Shown: positions 44,978 to 56,001, numbered from the stretch's first letter. The stretch: DNA of 64,000 nt from Ureibacillus galli (GCF_014836845.1 NZ_JACSQA010000009.1:37775-101774), one strand, 5' to 3'. The notes: generated by a model from the letters alone, not told the origin. Numbers and translations are program-made.

Positions 44978-45331
44978 TAGACTCAACTCCCTTCACAGTC
45001 ATTCGTTGAAAAACAAAGAAAGCGTTCTTAGTATGTTTTGAATTGTACAGTTTTAACCTGACAATTCAAAAACTTAAGACCAGTAATACAATGCAATTTT
45101 TGCTACAGAACAAAACGGTTTTTATTTATATCTATGCTTTATTCTATAACTCTATTGTATGATTACCTATTTAAAATGAAAAGAAAAAAACACTGTTCAA
45201 ATAAAATAATTTGAATATTGAAATTGTAGTTGACTAGACAGATGAAATCAAGTATAACGATTTGAAAAAATAAATTAAAATTTTCCTTTTTTTCTACTTT
45301 ATAATATAGAAATCTATATAAAATTAAAAAA
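44978..45331. other. mecA upstream region
   Basis: About 350 bp between mecA and the spx terminator. It holds the proposed mecA promoter (see 45042-45069) and otherwise no open frame or RNA structure that I can support. Confidence 0.5.
45042..45069 (-). promoter_or_regulatory. Candidate sigma-A promoter of mecA
   Basis: -35 TTGAAT (45064-45069), 16-bp spacer, -10 TACAAT (45042-45047) on the minus strand, about 65 bp before the mecA start. A GAATTGT/ACAATTC inverted repeat overlaps it. Confidence 0.55.
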
Positions 45332-45362
45332 CGATAAAATCCAAGATTAATGGATTTTATCG
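45332..45362 (-). terminator. Terminator after spx
   Basis: Perfect 11-bp stem CGATAAAATCC/GGATTTTATCG with a nine-base loop, followed by TTTTTTAATTTT on the minus strand. Confidence 0.85.
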
Positions 45363-45391
45363 ATAAACGAATCTAAATATTCCTAAAAAAA

Positions 45392-45790
45392 TTAATTCAC
45401 CATTTTTTGTGCTTCTAACAATTGAAAAGCACGAACTTTCCTTGGTAAAAATCGTCGGATTTCATCTTCATTATATCCAACTTGTAAACGTTTCTCATCT
45501 AATATGATAGGTCGACGTAATAATCCAGGATATTCTTGAATTAATTCATATAATTGTTGTAATGGTAAACTTTCCACATCAACATTTAGTTTTTGGAAAA
45601 TTTTTGAACGTGTCGAAATAATTTCATCCGTGCCATCTTCAGTCATTCGTAAAATTTCTTTAATCTCACTGATTGTTAACGGCTCCGAAAATATGTTACG
45701 CTCTCTATATGGAATTTCATGTTCTTCTAACCATGCCTTCGCTTTTCGACAAGATGTACAACTTGGTGATGTAAATAATGTTACAATCAT
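45392..45790 (-). CDS. spx: Global stress regulator Spx
   Basis: 132-residue ArsC-like protein, nearly identical in pattern to B. subtilis Spx. The redox switch Cys11-x-x-Cys14 (SCTSCRKA), the RNA-polymerase contact region with [20 protein letters not shown] and the C-terminal degradation tail ending KMVN are present. Spx binds the RNA polymerase alpha C-terminal domain under disulfide stress and is normally degraded by SpxH-ClpXP. Here it is monocistronic, without the yjbC that precedes it in B. subtilis. Confidence 0.97.
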   Translation of the reverse strand: MIVTLFTSPSCTSCRKAKAWLEEHEIPYRERNIFSEPLTISEIKEILRMTEDGTDEIISTRSKIFQKLNVDVESLPLQQLYELIQEYPGLLRRPIILDEKRLQVGYNEDEIRRFLPRKVRAFQLLEAQKMVN

Positions 45791-46217
45791 TATTACACTT
45801 CCTTCCTAAGTGGTATCGGTGTATATTCTCAAGCTTTTATTAGTTTAGAATTAATTTAATTTAAAAACATGTTTTCATTATACAATAATCTTTTTCATTT
45901 GGATATAGCTTACCATTAAAAAAGAATTAATAGGTCACATTAATTATGTCATTTTTTTCTCTTTTAAAACTAAATTCCTTATTAAAATGATAGTTCATCT
46001 ATTTAATTCCCCTATAGATAAAAAAATAAACTTTTCCTTTCATCCAATTTACAATTCTCAATTAGCTGACATTAATCGAGAAGATATCGCAACTCTCTGT
46101 TAAATAGTACGTTTTTTTACAAAAAAGAATTACTTAAATAACGATTAATTTCCTTGTTCGATACAATACTACCCAAACTTTTTCATTTTCATTCCAACAT
46201 TAGAAATAAATTAATAT
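45791..46217. other. Divergent region between spx and the trpS leader
   Basis: About 430 bp, very A/T rich. It must carry the spx promoter(s); TATAAT occurs on the minus strand about 100 bp before spx but without a good -35. I see no small gene or RNA structure. Confidence 0.5.
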
Positions 46218-46246
46218 TTGCTTTTAGTTCTATTTTTTTATATAAT
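46218..46246 (+). promoter_or_regulatory. Sigma-A promoter of trpS
   Basis: -35 TTGCTT (46218-46223), 17-bp spacer, -10 TATAAT (46241-46246), placing the transcript start near 46253, at the beginning of the T-box leader. Confidence 0.75.
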
Positions 46247-46252
46247 TTTTAA

Positions 46253-46510
46253 ACAAATTGAAAAAACGATGAAAAAGAGTAGTACTTTTGCCTACCGTGC
46301 ATAGAGAATCTGTGGTTGGTGTAAACAGAAGACGGAGCAATTGGAATGGACTTTTGAGTTGGCTTTATGAACTTTTATTTTCAGTAGTAAAGCCCGTTTA
46401 CTTCTCGTTACGAAGTCAAAGTGGTCATTAATGACAAACTGGGTGGTACCGCGGATTCAACATCATTCGTCCCATTACGTGTAAAACGTAAGGGCGTATG
46501 ATGTTTTTTT
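46253..46510 (+). ncRNA. Tryptophan T-box leader with transcription attenuator
   Basis: Contains stem-I elements (AGAGAATCTGTGGTTGG), a specifier TGG (46347-46349, in GAATGGAC) for tRNA-Trp, the T-box sequence AACTGGGTGGTACCGCGG (46437-46454) and the terminator hairpin (CATCATTCGTCCC ... GGGCGTATGATG, 46461-46503) followed by seven T residues. Uncharged tRNA-Trp would pair with the T-box and switch trpS on. Confidence 0.93.
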
Positions 46511-46547
46511 ATTGCTTTTTTAAGAATGAATCTTTGGAAAACATTAA

Positions 46548-47730
<1,183 letters not shown>

Positions 47731-47772
47731 GTCCACCATCCTTTAATACTAAATATTCATTTGCCTAAACAA

Positions 47773-47803
47773 AAATGCCTTTAGCTTTTCGCTAAAGGCA
47801 TTT
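47773..47803. terminator. Terminator after fabF (bidirectional)
   Basis: Perfect 13-bp stem AAATGCCTTTAGC/GCTAAAGGCATTT with a five-base loop; TTTTTG follows on the minus strand. Confidence 0.9.
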
Positions 47804-47832
47804 CTTATTTCGACATCGTCTAACAGATGTGA

Positions 47833-49068
47833 TTAATCGACTTTTTTCAACAGCAAGCTTGCATTATGGCCACCAAAGCCAAGGGAATTACTCATCGCAT
47901 ATTCCACAAACTCTCTACGGGCACTGTTTGGAACATAATCTAAATCACATTCTGGATCAGGATTTTCTAAATTAATTGTTGGTGGTAAAACACCTTCTTT
48001 TAACGCCAAAGCAGTAAAGATTGTTTCTACCCCACCAGCAGCACCTAGTAAATGGCCTGTCATCGACTTCGTTGAGCTCATTGCTAATTTATAGGCATGA
48101 TCGCCAAATACCGATTTTACGGCTTTTGTTTCAAATAAATCATTATATTGAGTACTTGTTCCGTGGGCATTAATATAACCTACTAATGTTGGATCAATTT
48201 CTCCATCATCTAATGCTTGTTGAATAGCACGAGCAGCTCCTTCCCCTTCTGGTGCCGGAGCAGTAATATGATAAGCATCACCTGTTGCGCCATATCCTAC
48301 TATTTCTGCATAAATTTTTGCGCCGCGTTTTTTAGCAAGTTCATATTCTTCTAAAACTAAAATACCTGCGCCTTCTGCAATTACAAATCCATCTCGATTT
48401 GCATCGAATGGACGGGAAGCAGTTTGCGCATCCGGATTTAAAGATAATGCAGTACTTGAGCAAAATCCTGCCACTGCCATATTCACGATTGGCGCTTCAG
48501 CACCACCAGTGATCATTACATCTGCATCACCACGTTGGATTACTTTAAAAGCATCTCCAATGGAGTTAGTCCCTGATGCACATGCCGTTACTGAACATGA
48601 GTTAATTCCTTTTGCACCTAAATGAATCGACACTTGACCGGAAGCCATGTTTGGAATCATCATCGGTACAAAGAATGGGCTTACTCGACGTACCCCACGT
48701 TGTTGGAACGTTTCAAACTGGTTTTCAAAAGTTTCCATACCACCAATACCTGAACCAATCCAAACACCTACTCGTGGTGCCAATTCTTCAGTAATTTCAA
48801 GCTCAGCATCTTTTACTGCCATGATAGAGGAAGCTAGAGCATAATGAGTAAAACGGTCCATTTTACGCGCTTCTTTTCTATCGATATATTGTTCAATATC
48901 AAAATCCTTTACTTCTGCTGCTACTTTTACAGGAAACTTTTCAGCATCCACTCTCGTTAAAGGGCCAACACCTGATTTTCCAGCAATTAAATTTTCCCAT
49001 GTCTCTTCAATTGTGTTACCAAGAGGTGTAACAGCTCCTACACCTGTAATCACGACTCTTCTTTTCAT
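47833..49068 (-). CDS. fabF: 3-oxoacyl-[acyl-carrier-protein] synthase II
   Basis: Condensing enzyme that elongates acyl-ACP with malonyl-ACP. 411 residues with the nucleophile Cys163 ([10 protein letters not shown]), catalytic histidines in INAHGTST and [12 protein letters not shown], and the GFGGHNAS end. It follows fabH by 67 bp in one FapR-controlled operon. Confidence 0.97.
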   Translation of the reverse strand: MKRRVVITGVGAVTPLGNTIEETWENLIAGKSGVGPLTRVDAEKFPVKVAAEVKDFDIEQYIDRKEARKMDRFTHYALASSIMAVKDAELEITEELAPRVGVWIGSGIGGMETFENQFETFQQRGVRRVSPFFVPMMIPNMASGQVSIHLGAKGINSCSVTACASGTNSIGDAFKVIQRGDADVMITGGAEAPIVNMAVAGFCSSTALSLNPDAQTASRPFDANRDGFVIAEGAGILVLEEYELAKKRGAKIYAEIVGYGATGDAYHITAPAPEGEGAARAIQQALDDGEIDPTLVGYINAHGTSTQYNDLFETKAVKSVFGDHAYKLAMSSTKSMTGHLLGAAGGVETIFTALALKEGVLPPTINLENPDPECDLDYVPNSARREFVEYAMSNSLGFGGHNASLLLKKVD

Positions 49069-49135
49069 GGTTTCTCTTTATCCCCCTTAGGTTCTAAACT
49101 ATTTTTAGGTTACTATAAAACCGTTTTGATTTCTA

Positions 49136-50074
49136 TTATTTTCCCCATTTGAGCACTACAGCGCCCCATGTAAGTCCTCCACCAAATCCAACTAATACAA
49201 TGATATCATCGTCTTTAATTTTACCGGCTTCTAATTCATCTACAAGCGCAAGTCCGATAGATGCTGAAGAAGTATTTCCATATTTATGAATCCGTTTGGA
49301 TAATTTTTCTTCTGGTAAATCTAGTCTTTCTCTAGATGCTTCCATAATTCGAATATTTGCTTGATGAGGGATTAAAAAGTCTACATCTTCTTTTGATAGA
49401 CCAGCTTTTTCTAAAACGGATAACGCTGATTCTCCCATTTGTCTTACGGCAAATTTAAATACTTCACGACCATTCATCGCAATCGCTTGTTGATCATTTA
49501 AAAACAGATGTTTACCACCAGTTCCATCTGCACCTAACTCAAATGATAGAATCCCTCTACCTTCACTTACTTGACCAATCACTGCTGCACAAGCACCATC
49601 ACCAAATAATACTGCCGTGTTTCTGTCTGTCCAATCGGTAATTTTGGATAACTTTTCAGCACCTACTACTAATACATATTGATAACTACCACTTTCAACA
49701 AATTGTTTTGCTGTTGAAAGTCCGTACATAAACCCTGCACATGCTGCGGAAACATCCATTGCTGCTGCATTGACTGCACCTAATTTTTCCTGTAATTGAC
49801 AGGCAACGCTCGGGAATCCACGGTCAGGCGTTACTGTTGCAACTAAAATTAAACCGATTTGATCCGCAGAAATTTCAGCATTTTGTATTGCAGATGCTGC
49901 TGCTGCATAGGCTAAATCGGATGTATTTTCGTTCTCACTTGCAATTCTTCTTTCTTGAATTCCTGTTCTTGTACGAATCCACTCATCATTTGTATCTAAA
50001 ATTTTCTCTAAGTCAAAATTTGTTACTACTTTTTCGGGAACATATTTGCCTACTCCAATAATCCCAGCATTCAT
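49136..50074 (-). CDS. fabH: 3-oxoacyl-[acyl-carrier-protein] synthase III
   Basis: Starts fatty acid synthesis by condensing acyl-CoA (branched primers in Bacillales) with malonyl-ACP. 312 residues with Cys112 in [10 protein letters not shown], His in IPHQANIRI and Asn in YGNTSSAS, the Cys-His-Asn triad. ATG 50074 follows GGGGG. Promoter and FapR operator lie immediately upstream. Confidence 0.97.
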   Translation of the reverse strand: MNAGIIGVGKYVPEKVVTNFDLEKILDTNDEWIRTRTGIQERRIASENENTSDLAYAAAASAIQNAEISADQIGLILVATVTPDRGFPSVACQLQEKLGAVNAAAMDVSAACAGFMYGLSTAKQFVESGSYQYVLVVGAEKLSKITDWTDRNTAVLFGDGACAAVIGQVSEGRGILSFELGADGTGGKHLFLNDQQAIAMNGREVFKFAVRQMGESALSVLEKAGLSKEDVDFLIPHQANIRIMEASRERLDLPEEKLSKRIHKYGNTSSASIGLALVDELEAGKIKDDDIIVLVGFGGGLTWGAVVLKWGK

Positions 50075-50103
50075 TTTTTAACCCCCTGTTTTTACGACTA
50101 ACA

Positions 50104-50149
50104 TTTAGTACTTGGTCTTAATTATAGCTCATAAAAATTGTTTCCTCAA
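50104..50149 (-). promoter_or_regulatory. fabH promoter with FapR operator
   Basis: -35 TTGAGG (50144-50149), 17-bp spacer, -10 TATAAT (50121-50126), then the near-palindrome TTAAGACCAAGTACTAAA (50104-50121), which fits the FapR box (TTAGTACCTRGTCTTAA-like) read on the plus strand as TTAGTACTTGGTCTTAA. FapR represses lipid genes until malonyl-CoA binds. Confidence 0.88.
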
Positions 50150-50264
50150 CCTTTTAATTCACGAATTGTTCTAAAACTTTATTGTTCTTTTTTACGGACC
50201 TATGTTATGATAATTAAGATGAATATAGGTATACTAACTTAAAAAGTTTTTAGAGGTGAAATGA

Positions 50265-50456
50265 ATGCGATATTTAATGACTTTAGTATGGTCTTTCCTT
50301 TTAGTTACAATGTTAAACTATGTTGTAAGTTCCATTTTAGCGGTAGAATTCAGCCTAACAACTAGTGCAATTTTAGCAGTTATCTTTACTGTTTTAATCT
50401 TTATTATTAGTGCAATCATTCCGAACGAGCCGACTCCTGAAGCGGATCATCACTAA
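50265..50456 (+). CDS. DUF2929-like small membrane protein
   Basis: 63 residues with two hydrophobic helices (about 4-26 and 32-52) and a short acidic/His tail. The start MRYLMTLVWSFLL is typical of DUF2929 proteins found beside fabH in Bacillales. AGAGGTG precedes the ATG; a terminator follows. Function unknown. Confidence 0.78.
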   Translation: MRYLMTLVWSFLLVTMLNYVVSSILAVEFSLTTSAILAVIFTVLIFIISAIIPNEPTPEADHH

Positions 50457-50461
50457 TAAAC

Positions 50462-50487
50462 AAAGCACTTCCATATAGAAGTGCTTT
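50462..50487 (+). terminator. Terminator after the DUF2929-like gene
   Basis: Perfect ten-bp stem AAAGCACTTC/GAAGTGCTTT with a six-base loop, then TCTTATTTTT. Confidence 0.85.
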
Positions 50488-50512
50488 TCTTATTTTTATA
50501 GAGATTTAATAG

Positions 50513-50546
50513 AGAACGGGTAACTCCATTTAGAGTTACCCGTTCT
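50513..50546 (-). terminator. Terminator after clpB
   Basis: Perfect 14-bp stem AGAACGGGTAACTC/GAGTTACCCGTTCT with a six-base loop, four bases after the clpB stop; T-richness is moderate on both sides. Confidence 0.8.
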
Positions 50547-50550
50547 TTAT

Positions 50551-52695
50551 TTATTGAAATTTTGATTCTTTTAATACAACTAACTGATCATTTTCAATCG
50601 AAACATGTAATGCATCACCTGGTAGCACTTCCCCTTTTAATAACTCCCTCGCCACCGCCGTTTCAACATGACGTTGAATAAAACGTTTTAAAGGTCTAGC
50701 TCCATATTGGGGATCACTACCTTGTTCCACAATCCAATGAACAACCTGTTCATCAACTTTTAGACTAATTTCTTGTTCTGCAATCCGTTTTCGTAATTGT
50801 TCAATATACTTCTTACTAATATCACTAAAATGTTCTGAAGATAGCGCATGGAACAGAATAATATCATCTATTCGGTTTAATAATTCCGGTTTAAAATGTA
50901 CCCGAAGTTCAGACATGACTAAATCTTCTATATCTTCTTGTTGCTCTAATTTCGATTCAAGTAAGTAATGGGAACCAATGTTGGATGTCATTATGACTAC
51001 AGTATTTGTAAAGTTGACCAATCGACCTTGGCTATCTGTTATCCTACCGTCATCTAATATTTGTAATAAAATATTGGCGACATCCGAATGAGCTTTTTCA
51101 ATTTCATCTAATAAAACAACTGAATATGGGTTTCTACGGACTGCTTCTGTTAATTGTCCTCCTTCTTCATATCCTACATATCCAGGAGGTGCCCCAACTA
51201 GTCGTGAAACACTATGCTTTTCCATATATTCACTCATATCAATACGAATAAAATGCTCTTCTGAATCGAAAAGTTGAGCTGCTAACGCTTTCGCTAGTTC
51301 CGTTTTCCCTACTCCAGTCGGGCCTAAGAAAATAAAGGAACCAATTGGTCTATTCGGATCTTTAATTCCTGAACGGGCACGCCAAACGGCTTCTGTAACG
51401 AGATTAACAGCCGTATCTTGTCCAACTACTCGTTCATGTAACGTATCCTTTAAACGTAGTAATTTGTCCCTTTCCCCTTCCACTAACTTTGTAACAGGAA
51501 TTCCAGTCCATCTAGAAATAATGGATGCAATTTCTTCAGCTGTTACTTCCTCACGCAAAATTCGATTCTCAGAACCCATTTTCAATTGTTCTTCAAGGTT
51601 CTCTAATTCTTTTTCTAAAGCTGGAATTTTACCATGGCGGAGTTCTGCAGCCTTATTTAGATCATATTTACTTTCCGCCTCTTCTAAATCACGACGAAAT
51701 TGATCTAATTGCTCACGTTTTTGTTGTATTTTTTGTAAATTTCCCTTTTCCTCTTCCCACTGTTTCCGCATCTTTTCGGCTATTTCTTTTAATGAAGCCA
51801 ATTCACTATTTAACGCTTCGAGTCGTTTTTTACTTGCTTCATCATTTTCTTTCGTTAACGCTTGCTCCTCAATTTCCAATTGCATAACACGTCGCGTTAC
51901 CGAATCTAGTTCTTGAGGCATCGAATCGATTTCCGTACGAATCATCGCACAAGCTTCATCAATTAAATCGATTGCTTTATCCGGTAAAAAACGATCCGTA
52001 ATATAACGGTTCGACAATTGGGCAGCAGCGATTATCGCTCGGTCATGAATCCGTACTCCATGGTGTAGTTCGAAGCGTTCCTTTAATCCACGTAAGATGG
52101 AAACCGTATCTTCTATTGAAGGTTCACGAACCATTACTTGTTGGAATCTACGTTCCAATGCAGGGTCCTTTTCTATATACATTCGATATTCATCTAACGT
52201 CGTTGCACCGATACAATGGAGTTCTCCCCGGGCTAACATTGGTTTTAACATATTACCAGCGTCCATTGCCCCATCCGTTTTACCGGCTCCAACAATCGTA
52301 TGAATTTCGTCGATAAATATAATAATTTTCCCGTCTGATTTTTTTACTTCCGTTAAAACGCTTTTTAAACGTTCTTCAAATTGTCCACGGTAACTTGCTC
52401 CCGCAATTAATGAACTCATATCAAGTTCATACAAAATACAATCCTTTAAGCCTTCTGGTACATCTTTTCTCACAATTCTTTGTGCTAAGCCTTCAATAAT
52501 AGCCGTTTTCCCTACTCCTGGCTCACCAATTAAGACAGGGTTATTTTTCGTTTTTCTTGATAGGATACGAATGACATTTCTTATCTCTTCATCTCGACCA
52601 ATTACGGGATCCATTTTCCCACTTTTTACTTCTTCAATTAAATTGCGACCAAATTGTTCTAATGGACTGCGATTGTCTTGTTGCTGAAATTGCAT
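50551..52695 (-). CDS. clpB: ClpB disaggregase lacking the N-terminal domain
   Basis: Two-AAA+ Hsp100 chaperone of 714 residues. Walker A1 GEPGVGKT is at 57-64, the ClpB-type coiled-coil middle domain at about 260-375, Walker A2 GPTGVGKT near 455, and the sensor/arginine region PELLNRID follows. The roughly 150-residue N-terminal domain of normal ClpB (about 860 aa) is absent: the protein begins just before D1 ([18 protein letters not shown]). The long middle domain separates it from ClpC/ClpE, and no ClpP loop is evident. ATG 52695 has AAAGGGTG eight bases upstream and its own CtsR-controlled promoter. Confidence 0.93.
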   Translation of the reverse strand: MQFQQQDNRSPLEQFGRNLIEEVKSGKMDPVIGRDEEIRNVIRILSRKTKNNPVLIGEPGVGKTAIIEGLAQRIVRKDVPEGLKDCILYELDMSSLIAGASYRGQFEERLKSVLTEVKKSDGKIIIFIDEIHTIVGAGKTDGAMDAGNMLKPMLARGELHCIGATTLDEYRMYIEKDPALERRFQQVMVREPSIEDTVSILRGLKERFELHHGVRIHDRAIIAAAQLSNRYITDRFLPDKAIDLIDEACAMIRTEIDSMPQELDSVTRRVMQLEIEEQALTKENDEASKKRLEALNSELASLKEIAEKMRKQWEEEKGNLQKIQQKREQLDQFRRDLEEAESKYDLNKAAELRHGKIPALEKELENLEEQLKMGSENRILREEVTAEEIASIISRWTGIPVTKLVEGERDKLLRLKDTLHERVVGQDTAVNLVTEAVWRARSGIKDPNRPIGSFIFLGPTGVGKTELAKALAAQLFDSEEHFIRIDMSEYMEKHSVSRLVGAPPGYVGYEEGGQLTEAVRRNPYSVVLLDEIEKAHSDVANILLQILDDGRITDSQGRLVNFTNTVVIMTSNIGSHYLLESKLEQQEDIEDLVMSELRVHFKPELLNRIDDIILFHALSSEHFSDISKKYIEQLRKRIAEQEISLKVDEQVVHWIVEQGSDPQYGARPLKRFIQRHVETAVARELLKGEVLPGDALHVSIENDQLVVLKESKFQ

Positions 52696-52727
52696 TCATT
52701 TAACACCCTTTCAAAAGATGAATTAAA

Positions 52728-52779
52728 TTTGACCTTTTTTGACTATTTCAATTATATGTTGTTCAAAGGACGAATGCAA
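52728..52779 (-). promoter_or_regulatory. clpB promoter with CtsR operator
   Basis: -35 TTGCAT (52774-52779), 17-bp spacer, -10 TATAAT (52751-52756), followed by AGTCAAAAAAGGTCAAA (52728-52744), a full match to the CtsR heptad repeat RGTCAAANANRGTCAAA. Heat or thiol stress should relieve repression. Confidence 0.9.
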
Positions 52780-52830
52780 AAATTGACACTTAAAAGTTTT
52801 TGTCATTAAATTGCTAGGTAAAACGGAAAA

Positions 52831-52867
52831 AAGTGTAGACAAAGTCAAAACGACTTATGCTACACTT
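52831..52867 (-). terminator. Terminator after yitW
   Basis: AAGTGTAG/CTACACTT and AAGTC/GACTT paired arms, followed by TTTTTTCC on the minus strand; it also separates yitW from the clpB promoter. Confidence 0.8.
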
Positions 52868-52900
52868 CTCATCAGTATTATGGGACTCTACGATATTTTA

Positions 52901-53215
52901 TTATCGAATACCTAAAGCCATTTTTGCATAACGAGACATATTATCTTTTGACCATGCCGGTTGCCAAACGATGTTTACATCTACATCTTTTACCTCAGGT
53001 AGTTCACTTAATGCCGTTTTAATTTGGTCAACAATAACTGGACCTAATGGACAACCCATAGATGTTAGGGTCATCGTAATTTTCGCAACCCCTTCTTCAT
53101 CTAAATCTACTTCATATACTAAACCTAAGTTGACAATATCAATACCTAACTCAGGATCAATGACATTTTCTAATGCACCTAAAATGCTTTCTTTCATTTC
53201 TTCACTTACTGCCAT
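52901..53215 (-). CDS. yitW: MIP18/DUF59 iron-sulfur assembly protein (YitW/SufT-like)
   Basis: 104 residues: DPELGIDIVNLGLVYEVDL (about 20-38) with the conserved Asp-Pro-Glu, and TSMGCPLGPVI with the reactive Cys. DUF59 proteins act in Fe-S cluster maturation (SufT). It follows yitV by 53 bp on the same strand, as in B. subtilis. Confidence 0.9.
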   Translation of the reverse strand: MAVSEEMKESILGALENVIDPELGIDIVNLGLVYEVDLDEEGVAKITMTLTSMGCPLGPVIVDQIKTALSELPEVKDVDVNIVWQPAWSKDNMSRYAKMALGIR

Positions 53216-53267
53216 TTTGTGTTTCCCCTTTCTTTTCTATTGACTCTATCATAGCAAACCGATTTCG

Positions 53268-54032
53268 TTATGCCAAATGTTCCGAAAGAAACTCCGTTAC
53301 GGCAAGTACACCAGAGCGCGGAACTTTATGACCATAATTAGGTGATTCGACAAATTTTAATCGTTCTGGTGTTTGTTCATAGTATGAACGCAATTGAGTA
53401 TAAAAATGATATGTATTTTTAAATGGTACAGTCTCATCTTTATGACCATGCCAGAAAATAACGGGTCTTTGATTAAAACGAGTAGGATCCTTTGTAATAT
53501 CATATTCAGCTAAAAGGGTTTGTAACTGTTCCTTTTGTTTATCATCCATTGGTAATTTGACACCCAATGATTCAAATTGATTTAATTGGTAATTTGAAAG
53601 TTCAACAAATCCTGGAGCTCCCATACAAATACCCGCTGTATGAACCCAGTCGTAAGCATTAAGACAACCGGAGGTAACGATTCCTCCCATCGATGTTCCT
53701 GCGATTCCAACTTTACCGGAAGTTAAAAGTCCTCTGTTTTGTAGTTCAGTATAGATAATGTCCATTTCTTGGATAGATTTTAATACAATCTCCCAAAAGT
53801 GAACATTCATTTTCATTTCAGATAGATTTTCTGAACGATCTCCATGTAAATAAGCATCTGGTAAGATGACACGAACACCCTTTTTAACTAATTGATATGC
53901 ATAGTGTAAGTTATGTTCTTTTGCGCTTCCAAAACCGTGTAAAAAGATTACGACCGGTGATTGTGGCGTCATCGAATTATTATAAACGTGTAATAAAGGA
54001 ATCCCATTCCACATATCATCTTGAACAAGCAT
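53268..54032 (-). CDS. yitV: Alpha/beta hydrolase, putative esterase (YitV)
   Basis: 254 residues. The oxyanion-hole stretch FLHGFGSAKEHN (about 30-41), the nucleophile elbow GTSMGG (about 128-133) and catalytic His in NYGHKVP near the end define a dienelactone-hydrolase/prolyl-oligopeptidase-like esterase. Substrate unknown. AAAGGAG precedes the ATG; divergent from yitU, cotranscribed with yitW. Confidence 0.88.
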   Translation of the reverse strand: MLVQDDMWNGIPLLHVYNNSMTPQSPVVIFLHGFGSAKEHNLHYAYQLVKKGVRVILPDAYLHGDRSENLSEMKMNVHFWEIVLKSIQEMDIIYTELQNRGLLTSGKVGIAGTSMGGIVTSGCLNAYDWVHTAGICMGAPGFVELSNYQLNQFESLGVKLPMDDKQKEQLQTLLAEYDITKDPTRFNQRPVIFWHGHKDETVPFKNTYHFYTQLRSYYEQTPERLKFVESPNYGHKVPRSGVLAVTEFLSEHLA

Positions 54033-54242
54033 CTTCTTGTCACTCCTTTAATATATTGAACACAATAAATTATTTCTAAGCCGTTTTCTCTTATAGTTTT
54101 GTTTATGGGAGAAAAACTACTTATAACCATCATATCATTGTTGGAAATTTTTTTCTGAATGAAAGGAATATAAAATACAAAATTTTGACTAAATATATCC
54201 ATAAGGGATAAAATCAGTAAGATAGAGAAAGGAGAATTCCTT

Positions 54243-55049
54243 ATGAAACAACATTTAATCGTATTAGATTTAGACGGAACGTTATTAACCGACAAACAGC
54301 AAATTTCTGAAAAAACAAAAGCAACTTTAATAAAAGCAAAAGAAGCAGGTCATCAAGTGATGATTGCGACTGGACGTCCATTTAGAGCAAGCCAACTGTA
54401 TTATAATGAGTTAATGCTTAATACACCCATCGTAAACTTTAACGGTGCCCTCATACATCATCCGAAAAATGAAGCATGGAAAACAGTCCATTCACCTATC
54501 GATCTCAGCGTCGTCTATGATGTGGTTGATTCTGTTGATAAATACCAATATGAGAATTTAATTGCGGAAGTAATGGACGACGTGTTTATTCACGTTGAGA
54601 ATGAAACGATGATGGACATTTTTAAAATGGGAGACCCTCGCGTAACGATTGGAAATTTAAGAGGGAACTTACATGAAGATCCAACAAGTTTACTTATCCA
54701 TGCCGAAGAAGCAAATGTACCGATTATTCGTGACCATTTAGAAAGTGTTCATGCGGAACTTATTGAACATCGTCGATGGGGAGCACCTTTCCATATAGTT
54801 GAAATCGTCCGAAAAGGTTTAAATAAAGCAGTAGGTATATCCCTTGTTGCAAAGGATTTAAATATTCCCCGCGAAAGAATCATTGCTTTCGGTGACGAAG
54901 ATAACGACTTAGAAATGATCGACTATGCTGGAATCGGTGTTGCGATGTCTAATGGAATCGATGATTTAAAAAATATCGCCAATGAAATTACTTTAAGTAA
55001 TAATGAAGATGGGATTGCCAAAGTCCTAATAGAAAGACTAAAATTGTAA
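54243..55049 (+). CDS. yitU: HAD phosphatase YitU (Cof type)
   Basis: 268-residue HAD-IIB hydrolase: DLDGTLLTD (about 8-16) with the nucleophile and general acid Asp, IATGRPF, and the late GDEDNDLEMI metal-binding motif. In B. subtilis YitU is one of the phosphatases that dephosphorylate the riboflavin intermediate 5-amino-6-(5-phosphoribitylamino)uracil. GAAAGGAG precedes the ATG. Confidence 0.9.
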   Translation: MKQHLIVLDLDGTLLTDKQQISEKTKATLIKAKEAGHQVMIATGRPFRASQLYYNELMLNTPIVNFNGALIHHPKNEAWKTVHSPIDLSVVYDVVDSVDKYQYENLIAEVMDDVFIHVENETMMDIFKMGDPRVTIGNLRGNLHEDPTSLLIHAEEANVPIIRDHLESVHAELIEHRRWGAPFHIVEIVRKGLNKAVGISLVAKDLNIPRERIIAFGDEDNDLEMIDYAGIGVAMSNGIDDLKNIANEITLSNNEDGIAKVLIERLKL

Positions 55050-55143
55050 GTATAGATATCGGTGGAAATCCATTTTATTTCCTCTTTATCCTCATCATGG
55101 GAATGACTGAAAAACATCATTCATCATTCAAGGAGGTAGATTT

Positions 55144-55998
55144 ATGAAAATTTTTGCAGATAGTGGCTGTGATTTACCGAAGCAATTTTTCACAGAGGAA
55201 GACGTCGAATTATTTGCATTACGAGTTGATTTAAATCATACAGAGTACAATGACATCATAGATATTGATCCTAAAACGGTATATGATGCGATGAGACAGG
55301 GAGTTACTCCAAAAACGTCTCAAGTGTCACCTGAAGTATTTTTAAATGAATTTGAAAAACTAGCGGAAAATGATGAAGAAGGACTTTATATTGCCTTTTC
55401 ATCCAACTTATCTGGTACATATAGCACTGCTGTCATGATTGCTGCACAGGTACGCGAAAATTATCCAAATTTCAAATTAAAAATTATCGATTCAAAATGT
55501 GCTTCTCTAGGCTGTGGCTTACTTGTAAAAGAAGCTGTTAAGTTGCGTAAAGAAGGTTTATCTTTAGATGAAATGGCGTCTCGTATTGCCCATTTAGCTG
55601 AACATATGACCCACCTTTTCACAGTGGAAAATTTAGATTATTTAGCAGCTGGAGGAAGACTTTCCAAATCCAGCGCCTTTATCGGTGGCCTATTAAGTAT
55701 AAAACCGATTTTACATGTAGAAGATGGGAAATTGATTCCCCTTGAGAAAATTCGGGGTCGAAAAAAGGCGATTAATCGTATGATCGATTTAATGGTTGAA
55801 CGAGGTGGCGACTTCTCGAATAAAATCGTCGGGATAAGCCATGGCGATGATTTAGAGTTTGCTCAAGAAATACAAGCATTAATCGAAGAAAAGTTAAAAC
55901 CAAAAGCATTTGAAATGACAATGGTTGGAGCTGTTATTGGGGCCCATTCTGGACCTGGTACAATTGCTATTTTCTTTACAGATAAAGAATATTCATAA
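55144..55998 (+). CDS. yitS: DegV-family fatty-acid-binding protein (YitS)
   Basis: 284 residues matching DegV proteins: IFADSGCDLP at the start (about 3-12), TSQVSP (about 59-64) and SSNLSGTYSTA (about 83-93), the loops that hold the fatty-acid carboxylate. DegV/FakB proteins present fatty acids to the FakA kinase. AAGGAGG precedes the ATG. The yitS-yitU-yitV-yitW neighbourhood is conserved with B. subtilis. Confidence 0.9.
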   Translation: MKIFADSGCDLPKQFFTEEDVELFALRVDLNHTEYNDIIDIDPKTVYDAMRQGVTPKTSQVSPEVFLNEFEKLAENDEEGLYIAFSSNLSGTYSTAVMIAAQVRENYPNFKLKIIDSKCASLGCGLLVKEAVKLRKEGLSLDEMASRIAHLAEHMTHLFTVENLDYLAAGGRLSKSSAFIGGLLSIKPILHVEDGKLIPLEKIRGRKKAINRMIDLMVERGGDFSNKIVGISHGDDLEFAQEIQALIEEKLKPKAFEMTMVGAVIGAHSGPGTIAIFFTDKEYS

Positions 55999-56001
55999 TG
56001 G

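Noticed and set aside
51525..51887. 120-codon plus-strand frame
   Set aside because: Antisense to the clpB coiled-coil region; no supporting signal.
53969..54295. 108-codon minus-strand frame
   Set aside because: Covers the divergent promoters of yitV and yitU and overlaps both genes; no ribosome site.
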